Assembly (NCBI GenBank): GCA_963848355.1 | Contig: CAWKDG010000002.1 | Span: 558,001 to 622,000 of the forward strand | Direction of reading: 5' to 3' | Source of the DNA: CAWKDG01 sp963848355 | GTDB lineage: Bacteria; Actinomycetota; Acidimicrobiia; Acidimicrobiales; UBA8190 | DNA length: 64,000 nucleotides | In this document: positions 53,916 through 62,541 of the stretch, in pieces | Position numbering within the stretch: position 1 is the first letter of the stretch | Layout: each line of letters opens with the position of its first letter | Made by a program: the position numbers and the translations under genes | Notes under the pieces: generated by a model | Told to the model about the DNA's origin: nothing | What the model saw: the letters and a program-made list of their open reading frames with translations, nothing else | The model's database searches: none

Positions 53916-55718
53916 TCACGCTGTCGGAGGACAGAGGCCGGCGGTCACCGTGACCGCCACCCGAGACGGGCGGTCGACGGGCGCGACCAAGAGATGGGCC
54001 GCCCCCGGTGCCGATATGACTCTGCCCCCCGTGACGGCGGCGCACCATCCGCGGGGGTAGTGGACGCTCTGGGCGATGAAGATCGTCGTCGGCGCTCTCG
54101 TGTACTTCGGGACATAAGTCATGTGGAAGCTGCCGCTCTGAGGGTTGAAATTCACGGACGTCGGAGTGCCGGCGATCGCCTGCGGATACGTGCGGGAGAG
54201 CGCGCCGACGATCGGTGAGTAGGCGCCGGATGCGGTCACCAGGGCCTCGGATGTGCTCCCCGTCGGGTCCTTGTAGTACTTCCAGGAGTAATAGCTCCAG
54301 CCGACGCCGATCGTGTCCGCTTCCTTGGTGAGCGCCGCCACCAGAGCCGAGTTGGTGGTGGCGCCGAATTCACTCATGAACCACGCTGGGCCCCCCGGTT
54401 GTCGCTTCGACGAGAGCGGGGCACGCTCCTTCTCGTTGTTCAGGATCGACGTCAGTTCGTGCCTCTCGCACGCGCTCAGGTTGATCGGATTGCCCGTGAC
54501 GAGAGAACGCTGAGGGCAGTAGACGTGAAAGTTGTACACGAGGTGGGGAAAGCTCATCGGCAGAAAGAGGGCAGAAAAGCCGTGGTCCGTGTATATGTCC
54601 GGCTCGATGAAGATCAGATGGTGAGGATCGGCCGCTTCGATCGTGCTGATGAGTCCAGAGGACGGGTCCGTCGCCGGGCATGACACCTTTCTCTCCGTCC
54701 CTGGCATGGTCGGCGGGTGGGCCGTCCCCGTGTAGAAGCACTCCAGTGCGGTGGCGAACGCCGCCCGCTGAGTCTGCGTGACCTCGACCGAGAAGGGCTC
54801 GTTGTAGGGGTCGTAGCCGAGGATCCACGGGTTGTTGCTGAAGTAGCGAGCGACCGTGCTCCAGACCAGGTCGAACTGCCCCTGGAGGTTGCCGACCACG
54901 TCGTTGGCCCAGAAATGTTGCTCGGCGATATCGAGTGTCGGGTTTCTATAGTTCTGCGACCACCGCCCGCCGACGGGGACGATGGGCTTGCCATCAGTGC
55001 AGACCGCCCAGTTGGGTGCCCCCTCCCCGAGAAAGAGGTGGCTGTACACGTCCTGGTGCATGTCGAGGAGTGTGTAGACGCCGTCTCGACCGAGAAGGTC
55101 GACCGTCTTGGCGACATTGGCCAGGTAGCGGCGAGCGACCGAGGCCTTGAACTCGTGCGGATTTCCCGGTGACCCGGGGCTGCAGATGGACGGAGAGTTC
55201 GGTGATCCGGATCCCGGTTCGAGGCCCTCCCATTCGATGCCCAGGCGAACGACATTGAAGCCCAGCTTGGCGATCCGGGCGGCGTCGGCGGGACCGAAAT
55301 TCCAGGGATGCCCCGGATCGGGATACAGCTCGAAGGGGGCCCGCTTGTAGACGGCATCGACCCCATGGAGCGTGACCACCCGTCCCTGGTGGTCGAAGAG
55401 ATCGGGTCCGCCGGGGGACGAGAGCAGTCCCCTGACCTGGTCCTCCGTCGGCAGGCCCGAAGACTCGGCGGCAGGTCGGGCGCTGTACTGATAGGCGACC
55501 ACCGGTCCGTGTCGCCACCCGGTGCGGATCGTTCGGGCCCTCGCCGGCACAGAAGGCCGTCTCGCCGAGGCCGGCACCGGTGTCGCCACCACGAGCGCGG
55601 CGCAGGACGAGAGGACGAGAGCCAAGGCCACCGTCGGGCCCATCCTCCACCGGGACCAGCGGCGGGACACGACCAGGGCCAGCTGGCGGCGGCGTGGCAC
55701 CTTATGAATTCGCCTCAT
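53916..55718 (-). CDS. Secreted GH5 glycoside hydrolase, endoglycoceramidase-like
   Basis: A 600-residue exported hydrolase. The long signal peptide (MRRIHKVPRRRQLALVVSRR, then the core TVALALVLSSCAALVVATPV) ends near ASA. An internal ATG at 55643 is an alternative start. The GH5 barrel includes RIAKLGFNVVRLGIEWEGLE, then GVYTLLDMHQDVYSHLF, ILGYDPYNEPF with the NEP acid/base Glu, HLIFIEPDIYTDHGFS and WFMSEFGATT with the nucleophile Glu. The C-terminal beta domain (about 500-600) is as in endoglycoceramidases and related glycosphingolipid or glucocerebroside hydrolases. It is divergent from a ROK gene, 172 bases away. The actual substrate is unknown. Confidence 0.88.
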   Translation of the reverse strand: MRRIHKVPRRRQLALVVSRRWSRWRMGPTVALALVLSSCAALVVATPVPASARRPSVPARARTIRTGWRHGPVVAYQYSARPAAESSGLPTEDQVRGLLSSPGGPDLFDHQGRVVTLHGVDAVYKRAPFELYPDPGHPWNFGPADAARIAKLGFNVVRLGIEWEGLEPGSGSPNSPSICSPGSPGNPHEFKASVARRYLANVAKTVDLLGRDGVYTLLDMHQDVYSHLFLGEGAPNWAVCTDGKPIVPVGGRWSQNYRNPTLDIAEQHFWANDVVGNLQGQFDLVWSTVARYFSNNPWILGYDPYNEPFSVEVTQTQRAAFATALECFYTGTAHPPTMPGTERKVSCPATDPSSGLISTIEAADPHHLIFIEPDIYTDHGFSALFLPMSFPHLVYNFHVYCPQRSLVTGNPINLSACERHELTSILNNEKERAPLSSKRQPGGPAWFMSEFGATTNSALVAALTKEADTIGVGWSYYSWKYYKDPTGSTSEALVTASGAYSPIVGALSRTYPQAIAGTPTSVNFNPQSGSFHMTYVPKYTRAPTTIFIAQSVHYPRGWCAAVTGGRVISAPGAAHLLVAPVDRPSRVAVTVTAGLCPPTA

Positions 55719-55890
55719 CCAGAGGAACGGGTCACGGCCGCTCCTTCGACGCCTCCGACACTTCGCCAAGGCGATGGTAACCGCCACCGGTCGTCTTGTG
55801 ACGTCACCCTTGCCCTGTGCTCCGCTCGGCTCCGGGGCACGGGCCGATAGGTTGCTAATCTCAGCGAAAACCTGGCTGCGGAGCATCCTC

Positions 55891-56916
55891 TTGACTTCCA
55901 ACTCATGGGTCATCGTCGGCCTCGACAACGGCGGCACGTCCAACAGTGCGACGGTTCTGAATGACTCGGGCCGCTTCCTGGTGGACAGGCTGGTCGAGAG
56001 CCCGAGCCGGGTCCGGGAGGGACCGGAGGTGGCGGTCGGTGCGCTCGTCGAGGCTCTCGACGACGTGCTCGTCCTCACCAACGTAGCCAGAGACTCGGTA
56101 CGCGCCGTCGGTCTGGGAACGCCGGGTCCGGCCAGCGCCGACGGCGTGATCTCCTCGAGAGGGGCGACCAATTTCTCGGAGGCAGCTTGGCACGGCTTCG
56201 ATTTTCGCGGCGTGTTGGAGCGTCATCTCGGTGTACCCGTCATCTACAACAACGACGGTAACGCCGCCGCCTTCTACGCGCACCACGCACACTTCGGACG
56301 CGCCGCCGCACTGCACTCTTCGGTCTCGGCAATCGTGGGGACAGGACTTGGGGGCGGGGTCGTCGAGGCCGGGCGTGTGATCCGCGGTGCGGCGGGAATG
56401 GCCGGCGAGCTCGGCCACGTCCACATCCCGATGGAGGGTCTTCTGGCCGAAGGGCAACCCGTTCCGCAATGCCAGTGCGGCTTCGTCGCCGACGCCGAGA
56501 GCGTGGCCTCTCTGACAGGGATCGAGAGGAATCTGCTTCCCTATTGGCTGACGCGCTTCCCCGACCACGAGCTCGCCACAGCGGGATCGATGGGCCAAGC
56601 GGCAAAACGCGTCCGTGCCCTGGCAGACGCCGAAGATCCGCTGGCCCTCGCCATCTTCGCCCAGCAGGCGATGGCGCTGGGTCGACTTTTTACGATTGCC
56701 AGCAACTTCATCGATGCGAGCGCCTACTTCGTTGGTGGAGGAGTCGTTGAGGCTTCCCCCAAGTTCAGGGAATGGTTCGTCGAACGCGTCCGCATGAATA
56801 CGTCGCTGCGCCAGGAGCAGCTCGAGTCGGCCACCTTCGCCGTGATTCCCGATCTCGACATGGCCGGTGCTCGAGGCGCCGCCCTGGCGGCCTTCGACTC
56901 ATTCGGACGGCGTTGA
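55891..56916 (+). CDS. ROK-family sugar kinase-like protein with altered zinc motif
   Basis: A 341-residue ROK protein. IVGLDNGGTSNSATVLND is the phosphate-1 loop, VGLGTPGPASADGVI follows, NNDGNAAAFYAHHAHFGRAA has the catalytic Asp context, and VGTGLGGGVVEAGRVIRGAA is the phosphate-2 region. The zinc site GELGHVHIPM ... CQCGFVADAES keeps His and two Cys, but the third Cys of the usual C-x-C-G-x2-G-C is Asp. TTG at 55891 is chosen as start because CGGAG precedes it and the phosphate-1 loop begins nine codons later. There is no HTH, so it is a kinase-like rather than NagC-type regulator. It is divergent from the GH5 gene. Confidence 0.82.
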   Translation: MTSNSWVIVGLDNGGTSNSATVLNDSGRFLVDRLVESPSRVREGPEVAVGALVEALDDVLVLTNVARDSVRAVGLGTPGPASADGVISSRGATNFSEAAWHGFDFRGVLERHLGVPVIYNNDGNAAAFYAHHAHFGRAAALHSSVSAIVGTGLGGGVVEAGRVIRGAAGMAGELGHVHIPMEGLLAEGQPVPQCQCGFVADAESVASLTGIERNLLPYWLTRFPDHELATAGSMGQAAKRVRALADAEDPLALAIFAQQAMALGRLFTIASNFIDASAYFVGGGVVEASPKFREWFVERVRMNTSLRQEQLESATFAVIPDLDMAGARGAALAAFDSFGRR

Positions 56917-57087
56917 TCCTCATCGAGATCTGACAAAGTCATCGCTCATCGAGCGACCCGCTCACGCTCTATCTCGAGCAATGTCCCTGGACCTCAGCGG
57001 CCGAGGGACCTTTCGGATCTCGAGACGTCGGCCGCCTCCGTCCTGCGCACTGATTTTTCCTCGTCGTGGTAAAGGCTACGCACCGAC

Positions 57088-58046
57088 ATGTCGATCACCC
57101 AGGAAATTCGTCCTGCCAAGGAGCGGGGGATGAGCGACTTCTCACAAGGACCGGGTTGGTGGATCGCCTCGGACGGAAAGTGGTATCCGCCCCATCTGCA
57201 TCCGTCGTTTCAACCCACCCCATACTGGACACCTGATTGGCCTCCGTCCGGATCAACGCACATGCCGATCACGGCTCATTCTGGCTCCAAACACCGGACC
57301 GCCTGGGTGGTCGGATCCTTCGTGGGCATCGTCGCCGTCCTCGTTGCCATCGGGATCGGAATCGGACTGAACATCGGCTCCGCGCCGGGGCACGGGGGTG
57401 TCTTGACCGCGGACGAGGGAACGGTGGTCTTCTCTGACAACTTTCACAATCCCTATTCTGGGTGGCAGTCCGCCCCTGACTCTGGTGCGACATTCACGTA
57501 CGAGAACGACACCTATGTGATCGTCCCCACGGGCAACCTCCACTGGTTCGCCTTCGCCCCCTACCAGGAGCCCGTTCAACAGATGAGTGCGGCAGTGACA
57601 GCCACCGAGAGCGCGTCATCGCCTGTCGGTGCTGGGTTCGGAGTGATGTGCCTTCGTGGCGCTGGGAGTTCGCAGGTGAGATTGAGCGGGAACGACGGCC
57701 AATGGTTCATGAAAGCGAGTTCGTCGCCCTGAACGACGGCCAATGGTTCATCGAAGAGAATACCGGCGTACCCAGCCCCACTCGAGTGCCGAAAGTCCTG
57801 AAGCAGGGCGTCTCGCCTGCTGCCCTGAGGGCGGCAACGACGGTCGAAGGGGTGTGCGAGAGCCAAGCTAATGACCGAACCACCTCTCTCGACATGTTCG
57901 TCAACGGGACCGATGTGGCTGACGTCAATGCAGTCACGCCACTACCGGGGACGGGTTGGCTCTCGGCCATCGTGGCAGACAGCCGTAAGACAGCGCCATC
58001 GAGAGTCTCCGCTACCGATTTCGTCGAGCGTTCCCTGGCTCAGTGA
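57088..58046 (+). CDS. DUF2510-type membrane protein with exported C-terminal domain, frameshifted
   Basis: The start (ATG 57088 or 57130) gives FSQGPGWWIASDGKWYPPHL, the DUF2510 signature common in Acidimicrobiia and other actinobacteria. A membrane helix follows (WVVGSFVGIVAVLVAIGIGI, about 72-91), then an extracytoplasmic region (VVFSDNFHNPYSGWQSAPDS), concanavalin-like. The first frame stops at 57732. The adjacent frame continues with FVALNDGQWFIEENTGVPSP, then VEGVCESQANDRTTSLDMFV, to 58046, completing the domain. A 21-base direct repeat (gaacgacggccaatggttcat) occurs on both sides of the break, so a local duplication, real or artefactual, causes it. Function unknown. Confidence 0.65.
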
Positions 58047-58058
58047 GGCATCGCCTTC

Positions 58059-59261
58059 TCAGGCGTCTCTGGTCATCATGCGCCAGGCCCCGAGGACCGA
58101 CCAGACCACTAGCCAGGCGACAATCACACAAACGGCCACGGTGATCGTTTCCGGCACGAGGGCCGGATTCCCCCCGCCACCCCCCGGTCCCCCGCCACCG
58201 CCACCGAGCACGGGGAGCCCGCCCGGCGTGAGGTGAGCCGTGGCCACGCCGACCACTGCACGCTGCAGGTTCAACAGGTGGGGAATCCGCGCCCTGGAGA
58301 GGATCGGTGTCAGGACGACCTCGAGGACGATCATCAGAATCACTGCAACCGTTCGCTGCCCGATCAGCGATCCCAGACCCAACCCCACGATGAATCCGAT
58401 GGCCGCTTCCAATTCGAGCCAGAGCCCGCTCTTGATCATCAGCGAGCCCGACGGATACAGGAACTGTCGGGCATAGGCGGAATAGTCCATCCGGGCGATC
58501 AGCCTGGCCGCCTCCCGGATCTGGGCCGGAGAATCTGTCGTGGGGGCAGGCGATCCCGGAGACTGCTGGACGTTGGCGGGGCCACCACCGGAGCCGGGGC
58601 CGCACGGGACGCTGTTGACTACCGGGCCGATCGTCGAGCCGTCGAAAGACTTCGGGCCGATGTTGAAGCCAAAGTTGCAGATGACTTCGTCGGCGTGACC
58701 GGCGGCCCAGTTCTCGAGACCGGAGCGCGACAGGCCGACGGGGACGTTCACGTTGTTGAAGGAGAGCCGGGTGGGCGCGGCGAAGACGCACACAGCGCAG
58801 ACGACGGTGAAGCCCACCGCCACCAGAGGAACGATGATGGCAAGGCCGGCAGGGATGCGCGCCACGTAGAGCGCCAAGCGCGACCGGCCCGTCACCACCA
58901 GGTGCCGGAACATCCCTTCGGTGAGGTCCGCGGAACCCGCCGTCGCACCCAGGGTGGCGGCCACGATGAAGCCAAAGATATAGAGGACACCGGACACAAG
59001 TGCGGTGTAGATGTCATAGCCCCCGGCCGGCCCATACGTCTTCGGCGCGAAGGCGTGGAGCAGCAGTCGAATCACCATGAAGACCGTGGGGATCCCCACA
59101 GTCACCAGGGCCAGAGCGATCATGAGGCCGCGCCGCTTGCGCAGCTCCATGATCCGGGTGGTGATCATCGATCCGGTGGGAATCCACAGACCCCGGTGGT
59201 CGGGTGGCGTCGAAACGAGGGGAACCGGCGCCGGCGCATTCACATTGGTCACGGTCGTCAT
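58059..59261 (-). CDS. ABC-2 type exporter permease
   Basis: A 400-residue membrane protein. The cytoplasmic N-terminus (TTVTNVNAPAPVPLVSTPP) precedes helix LMIALALVTVGIPTVFMVIR. About six helices in all include YTALVSGVLYIFGFIVAATL and VAVILMIVLEVVLTPILS. A large external loop (about 185-290) is rich in Gly/Ser/Pro. Next to the C-terminal helices is a Gly-rich run (LGGGGGGPGGGGGNP). ATG 59261 overlaps the ATPase TGA (ATGA). With the upstream ATPase it forms a two-gene ABC-2 exporter. The divergent PadR gene probably controls it. Confidence 0.85.
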   Translation of the reverse strand: MTTVTNVNAPAPVPLVSTPPDHRGLWIPTGSMITTRIMELRKRRGLMIALALVTVGIPTVFMVIRLLLHAFAPKTYGPAGGYDIYTALVSGVLYIFGFIVAATLGATAGSADLTEGMFRHLVVTGRSRLALYVARIPAGLAIIVPLVAVGFTVVCAVCVFAAPTRLSFNNVNVPVGLSRSGLENWAAGHADEVICNFGFNIGPKSFDGSTIGPVVNSVPCGPGSGGGPANVQQSPGSPAPTTDSPAQIREAARLIARMDYSAYARQFLYPSGSLMIKSGLWLELEAAIGFIVGLGLGSLIGQRTVAVILMIVLEVVLTPILSRARIPHLLNLQRAVVGVATAHLTPGGLPVLGGGGGGPGGGGGNPALVPETITVAVCVIVAWLVVWSVLGAWRMMTRDA

Positions 59262-60235
59262 TCTCCGGCTCCCAGCCTGCTCGTGACGGAAAGGAACCAT
59301 GATTCGAGGGACGCCTGGATCTGCTGGAGCCGGTACACCGAGATCCCTCCCTCGACCAGGATGCGGTTGATCTCGGCGATGACGTCGCGCTCCGTTCCGG
59401 CCGGCAGGCCGATCCCGAGACCGGCCTCGCCCACCTGGATCTGGGCTCCGAGCGTGGTGGCATCGAGGAGTGCTCGGGCCCGATCGGGTTCGGTGCACTC
59501 GACCTGGAGAGCGAGTGCCGCTCCAGCCAACAATTCAGAGATCGGGCCCTGCCGGATGATCTGTCCCCGGTCCACGATGGCCACGGCATCGCAGGTGCGC
59601 TCCACCTCGTCGAGGAGGTGCGACGACAGCACCACCGTGCGGCCCTCGGCCACGAGCGACAGGATCATGTCGCGCATCTCGTGCATCCCGGCGGGATCGA
59701 GCCCGTTCATCGGCTCGTCCAGAATCAGCAGCTGGGGGTCGCCGAGGAGACAGGCGGCCACTCCGAGGCGCTGGCGCATGCCCATGGAATATTTGGCCAC
59801 CTTGTCATCGGCTCGGTGCCGTATTCCCACCCGCTCGAGGGCCGGTTCGATACGATCCCGGGCCGCCGGTTCGCGGGCGGCGGCCAGGACCTGGAGGTTC
59901 TGGCGCCCTGTCAGATGGCTGTGGAAGCGGGGCTCATCGACGATCGCTCCCACCCGGGCGAGCGCCGTCGCCCGGTATCTCGGGACCGGGTGGCCCAGAA
60001 GCGACATGGTGCCGGAGTCGGCCTGCGTCAGGCCCAAGAGCACCCGGATGAGAGTGGTCTTGCCCGCCCCGTTGGGGCCCAGGTAGCCGAAGGCGCATCC
60101 CCGAGGGACGAGGAGCTCGACTCCGTTCACAGCGATGTTCTCCCCGAAGCGCTTGGTGAGGCCATGGGTCTCCACCGCCCACTGGCCGGCTCCGGCCGGC
60201 TCGTCGGAAAGAGCGGGCATGGTGGAACTCGTCAT
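59258..60235 (-). CDS. ABC exporter ATP-binding protein (BcrA type)
   Basis: A 325-residue ATPase with Walker A GPNGAGKTT, Q-loop EPRFHSHLTGRQNLQVL, signature YSMGMRQRLGVAACLL, Walker B LLILDEPMNGLDP and H-loop LSSHLLDEVERTCD. YSMGMRQRL and 'GMHEMR' are typical of the CcmA/BcrA subgroup associated with antibiotic or lantibiotic export. The ATG at 60235 has AGGAG on the minus strand 12 bases upstream. It is translationally coupled to the permease and divergent from padR. The true substrate is not visible. Confidence 0.9.
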   Translation of the reverse strand: MTSSTMPALSDEPAGAGQWAVETHGLTKRFGENIAVNGVELLVPRGCAFGYLGPNGAGKTTLIRVLLGLTQADSGTMSLLGHPVPRYRATALARVGAIVDEPRFHSHLTGRQNLQVLAAAREPAARDRIEPALERVGIRHRADDKVAKYSMGMRQRLGVAACLLGDPQLLILDEPMNGLDPAGMHEMRDMILSLVAEGRTVVLSSHLLDEVERTCDAVAIVDRGQIIRQGPISELLAGAALALQVECTEPDRARALLDATTLGAQIQVGEAGLGIGLPAGTERDVIAEINRILVEGGISVYRLQQIQASLESWFLSVTSRLGAGE

Positions 60236-60358
60236 CGGCAATGAGGGCTCCTTTCCTGGTCGCGCCGGATGGCAGCCGTATCGGCGTCGCCCGGCCGTCT
60301 TGTCGAGCCAGCCTCCGGGAGGCGTTTTGCTGACCCTTTCAAGACGACGGCGGGTCTC

Positions 60359-60394
60359 TTGCAGAGCAAGATAGCAGACGGTATCTTGTCGTAC
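60359..60394 (+). promoter_or_regulatory. Predicted leaderless padR promoter overlapping a perfect palindrome
   Basis: TTGCAG (60359-60364), a 17-base spacer and TATCTT (60382-60387) form a sigma-70-type promoter whose start would fall at or next to the ATG at 60395. CAAGATA-N8-TATCTTG is a perfect dyad at 60367-60388, covering the spacer and the -10. No Shine-Dalgarno precedes the ATG. A PadR dimer bound here would block its own promoter. Confidence 0.65.
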
Positions 60395-60748
60395 ATGGCA
60401 ACGACGGAGGGCCGGAGGAGCCAACTGCTACGGGGAGTGCTCGACCTCTGCCTTCTCGCCGTGATGGGAGAAGGGCCCACGTATGGCTACGAGATGACCA
60501 AGCGGCTCCGGGCTCGTGGTCTCTCGATCGTCGGCGAAGGGTCCATCTACCCTCTCCTGGGCAGGCTCGAGCGCGACGGTCTGGTCGAAACCCGTCGGGC
60601 CGCCAGCAACGGGGGTCCGCCCCGGAAGTACTACAGCCTCTCGCCCGAGGGCGAGCGGGCGTTGGAAGTCGGTGTCGGCGAATGGCAGGCGACGCGTGAC
60701 GCCGTTGACGGCGCCCTCGGTCTGGTCAAAGCGGAGGTACGGCCGTGA
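60395..60748 (+). CDS. PadR-family transcriptional repressor
   Basis: A 117-residue PadR protein. LLRGVLDLCLLAVMGEGPTY, then GYEMTKRLRARGLSIVGEGS and IYPLLGRLERDGLVETR, form the winged HTH with the family signature 'GSIYPLLxRLExxGLV'. PRKYYSLSPEGERAL completes the wing; a C-terminal dimerisation helix is short (subfamily 2). It is divergent from the ABC exporter and overlaps the following gene by four bases (GTGA). It is predicted to repress the exporter and itself through the palindrome at 60367-60388 and to respond to the exported compound. The frame is intact. Confidence 0.9.
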   Translation: MATTEGRRSQLLRGVLDLCLLAVMGEGPTYGYEMTKRLRARGLSIVGEGSIYPLLGRLERDGLVETRRAASNGGPPRKYYSLSPEGERALEVGVGEWQATRDAVDGALGLVKAEVRP

Positions 60749-61320
60749 ATGAGTTCGTGGACGAGTGCCGCCGGGAGTGGCGGCGGCTCGGAGTGCCAGA
60801 TCCGGTGGCCAACGAGATGGCCGCCGACATTGCCGCTGACCTCCAAGAGGCCGAGGCCGACGGAGGTACGCCGGAAGACGTGCTCGGCAACAGCGCCTTC
60901 GACCCTCGACGATTCGCGGCGGCGTGGGCCACTGCTCGAGGAGTGACAGGTCACACAATTCTCGATCGTCCGCATCGCTGGCCGGCACCTTGGGCAATCG
61001 TCGTCACCGTCCTTCTCGGTGCGCTGATCATCGGCGCAGGCTTGGCTCTCTCGGTCGGCTCCAGCAGTAGGGCTATCGGCATCGCCTCCCGTCGGATCGT
61101 GGCCGGTCCTGGACCGCTCCGGTTCTTCGGTCCCGGTCCAGGACGGATAGTGGGCTCCAGTCGATTCGTCCTGCCGGTTGTCGGGACGAACATCCACCCC
61201 TTTGCCTGGCTCGTTTTCGTCGTCGCCTTCATCGGCCTCGGGATCGTTCTCATCCTCGTCTGGTCGCCCTGGTCCCACGCGCGCCGATGCCGCCGCCTCA
61301 TTGACTCGTTGAAGCGCTAG
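60745..61320 (+). CDS. HAAS-like/DUF1700-type membrane protein paired with PadR
   Basis: A 191-residue protein. The N-terminal helical segment (EFVDECRREWRRLGVPDPVA, then EMAADIAADLQEAEADGGTP) resembles the HAAS domain that accompanies PadR regulators. Two membrane helices follow (AIVVTVLLGALIIGAGLALS; LVFVVAFIGLGIVLILVW), with a basic C-terminus. The start is GTG 60745, sharing GTGA with the padR stop, so the two are translated together. In such pairs the membrane protein may sense or sequester; the mechanism is not established. Its stop is convergent with the GH76-like gene, overlapping by four bases. Confidence 0.78.
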   Translation: MNEFVDECRREWRRLGVPDPVANEMAADIAADLQEAEADGGTPEDVLGNSAFDPRRFAAAWATARGVTGHTILDRPHRWPAPWAIVVTVLLGALIIGAGLALSVGSSSRAIGIASRRIVAGPGPLRFFGPGPGRIVGSSRFVLPVVGTNIHPFAWLVFVVAFIGLGIVLILVWSPWSHARRCRRLIDSLKR

Positions 61321-62513
61321 GACGGGTTTACGGCGAAGTAGGCGAAGACACGGACGGCAGCCGCCTGTGTGATCAGCCATTGCGTGGGTGCACTGTCATA
61401 GCCCGTGACATGGACCACCCCGTCGGCGTGGTTCATATGATCGAACAGATACGTGGCGTAGGACTGCAGGGCGAGGCGATACCGTGCGTTTGGGGCGACC
61501 CTGTCGAGATTCATGAGGTAGTCAAAGAACACTGCGTTGAACGGGACAGTCTGATCGCCAAAGCCGTGCGTGCGGAAGAACGACAGTGCTCTCTGCGCGA
61601 GTTGCACGGCGGAGTGCAGAAACTCGGGACGACCGGTGGCTGAATAGAGCGCCACCCACGCACCGATGGCCAAACCCTGGTTGTATGACCAGACCTTGGC
61701 AGCCACAGTTCCCGATGGCGAGATGTGATCGGCGAGCAATCCGCTCGGAAGCCCGAGCGTACTGACGAGCCATCGCATGTCTCGCTCGGCCCAGACACGA
61801 TAGGAGGAGATGCTCGTCTCTTGGTAGAGCTCGGCGTCGAGCAGTGCGGCTCCTCCGGTGGTCACAGCATTGCGATCCCGGCCAAATCTCGGATCCTCCC
61901 AATACTGGCCTCCGGGATGTGGAAGGGTGCCATCCGTTGACCAGCCAGTCTCGATGTAGCGAGCATCGGCCTCCGCCATCTGCAGATACCTTGCGGTGTG
62001 CGTCTCCCGGTACGCTGCAATCAGATCGAGGGAGACGAAGAGATTGTCGTCGTATTTTCGAACACCGCCTCCGACAAAGAACCACCAGGGGCCGGGGTAG
62101 TACCCACCAGCCGGATCTTCGTAGTCGGCCAGTACGGCCATACGGGATGCAACGCTATGGCGGATCTCGACAGGTATTCCTGGGATCGGCGCGACTGCTA
62201 ACAATCCCGCAAGGGCCTGCGATTCGGGCCAGGCCGTGGCGGCCGGTCCGATATACAGGCCCTTGAAGGACCCTCCAGCGCCACCAAAGCACGTCACCAG
62301 AGCTTGATACGACCTGACTGCGGCAGTCACCGCAGTGCGACTCGTCAGCACACCATGGGTGGACTCCGGGACTGACCTGCATTGATCAGGAATCGTGCCG
62401 TAAGGCGTGCTGAATTCGACCGCAGTCAACACTGTAAAAACAAGCGCGACACCGAGGCTGATGACCGCCATTACCCGAATGATGGAAGAAGACAGGGGCC
62501 AAGACGTGGTCAA
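61317..62513 (-). CDS. GH76-like (alpha/alpha)6 glycoside hydrolase, membrane-anchored
   Basis: A 398-residue protein. An N-terminal helix (SSIIRVMAVISLGVALVFTV) anchors or exports it. The mature part has repeated helix-pair features of GH76/six-hairpin enzymes: KYDDNLFVSLDLIAAYRETH contains the Asp-Asp typical of GH76 endo-alpha-1,6-mannanases, with AEADARYIETGWSTDGTLPH and VWSYNQGLAIGAWVALYSAT. The start is uncertain: TTG 62513, with a good GAGAGGGGG, or ATG 62471. It lies downstream of the GH4 gene, 28 bases apart, and probably is in its transcript. Mannan turnover is a possible role. Confidence 0.72.
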   Translation of the reverse strand: MTTSWPLSSSIIRVMAVISLGVALVFTVLTAVEFSTPYGTIPDQCRSVPESTHGVLTSRTAVTAAVRSYQALVTCFGGAGGSFKGLYIGPAATAWPESQALAGLLAVAPIPGIPVEIRHSVASRMAVLADYEDPAGGYYPGPWWFFVGGGVRKYDDNLFVSLDLIAAYRETHTARYLQMAEADARYIETGWSTDGTLPHPGGQYWEDPRFGRDRNAVTTGGAALLDAELYQETSISSYRVWAERDMRWLVSTLGLPSGLLADHISPSGTVAAKVWSYNQGLAIGAWVALYSATGRPEFLHSAVQLAQRALSFFRTHGFGDQTVPFNAVFFDYLMNLDRVAPNARYRLALQSYATYLFDHMNHADGVVHVTGYDSAPTQWLITQAAAVRVFAYFAVNPS

Positions 62514-62541
62514 GCCGCCCCCTCTCTGGCTATCGGCAGCC

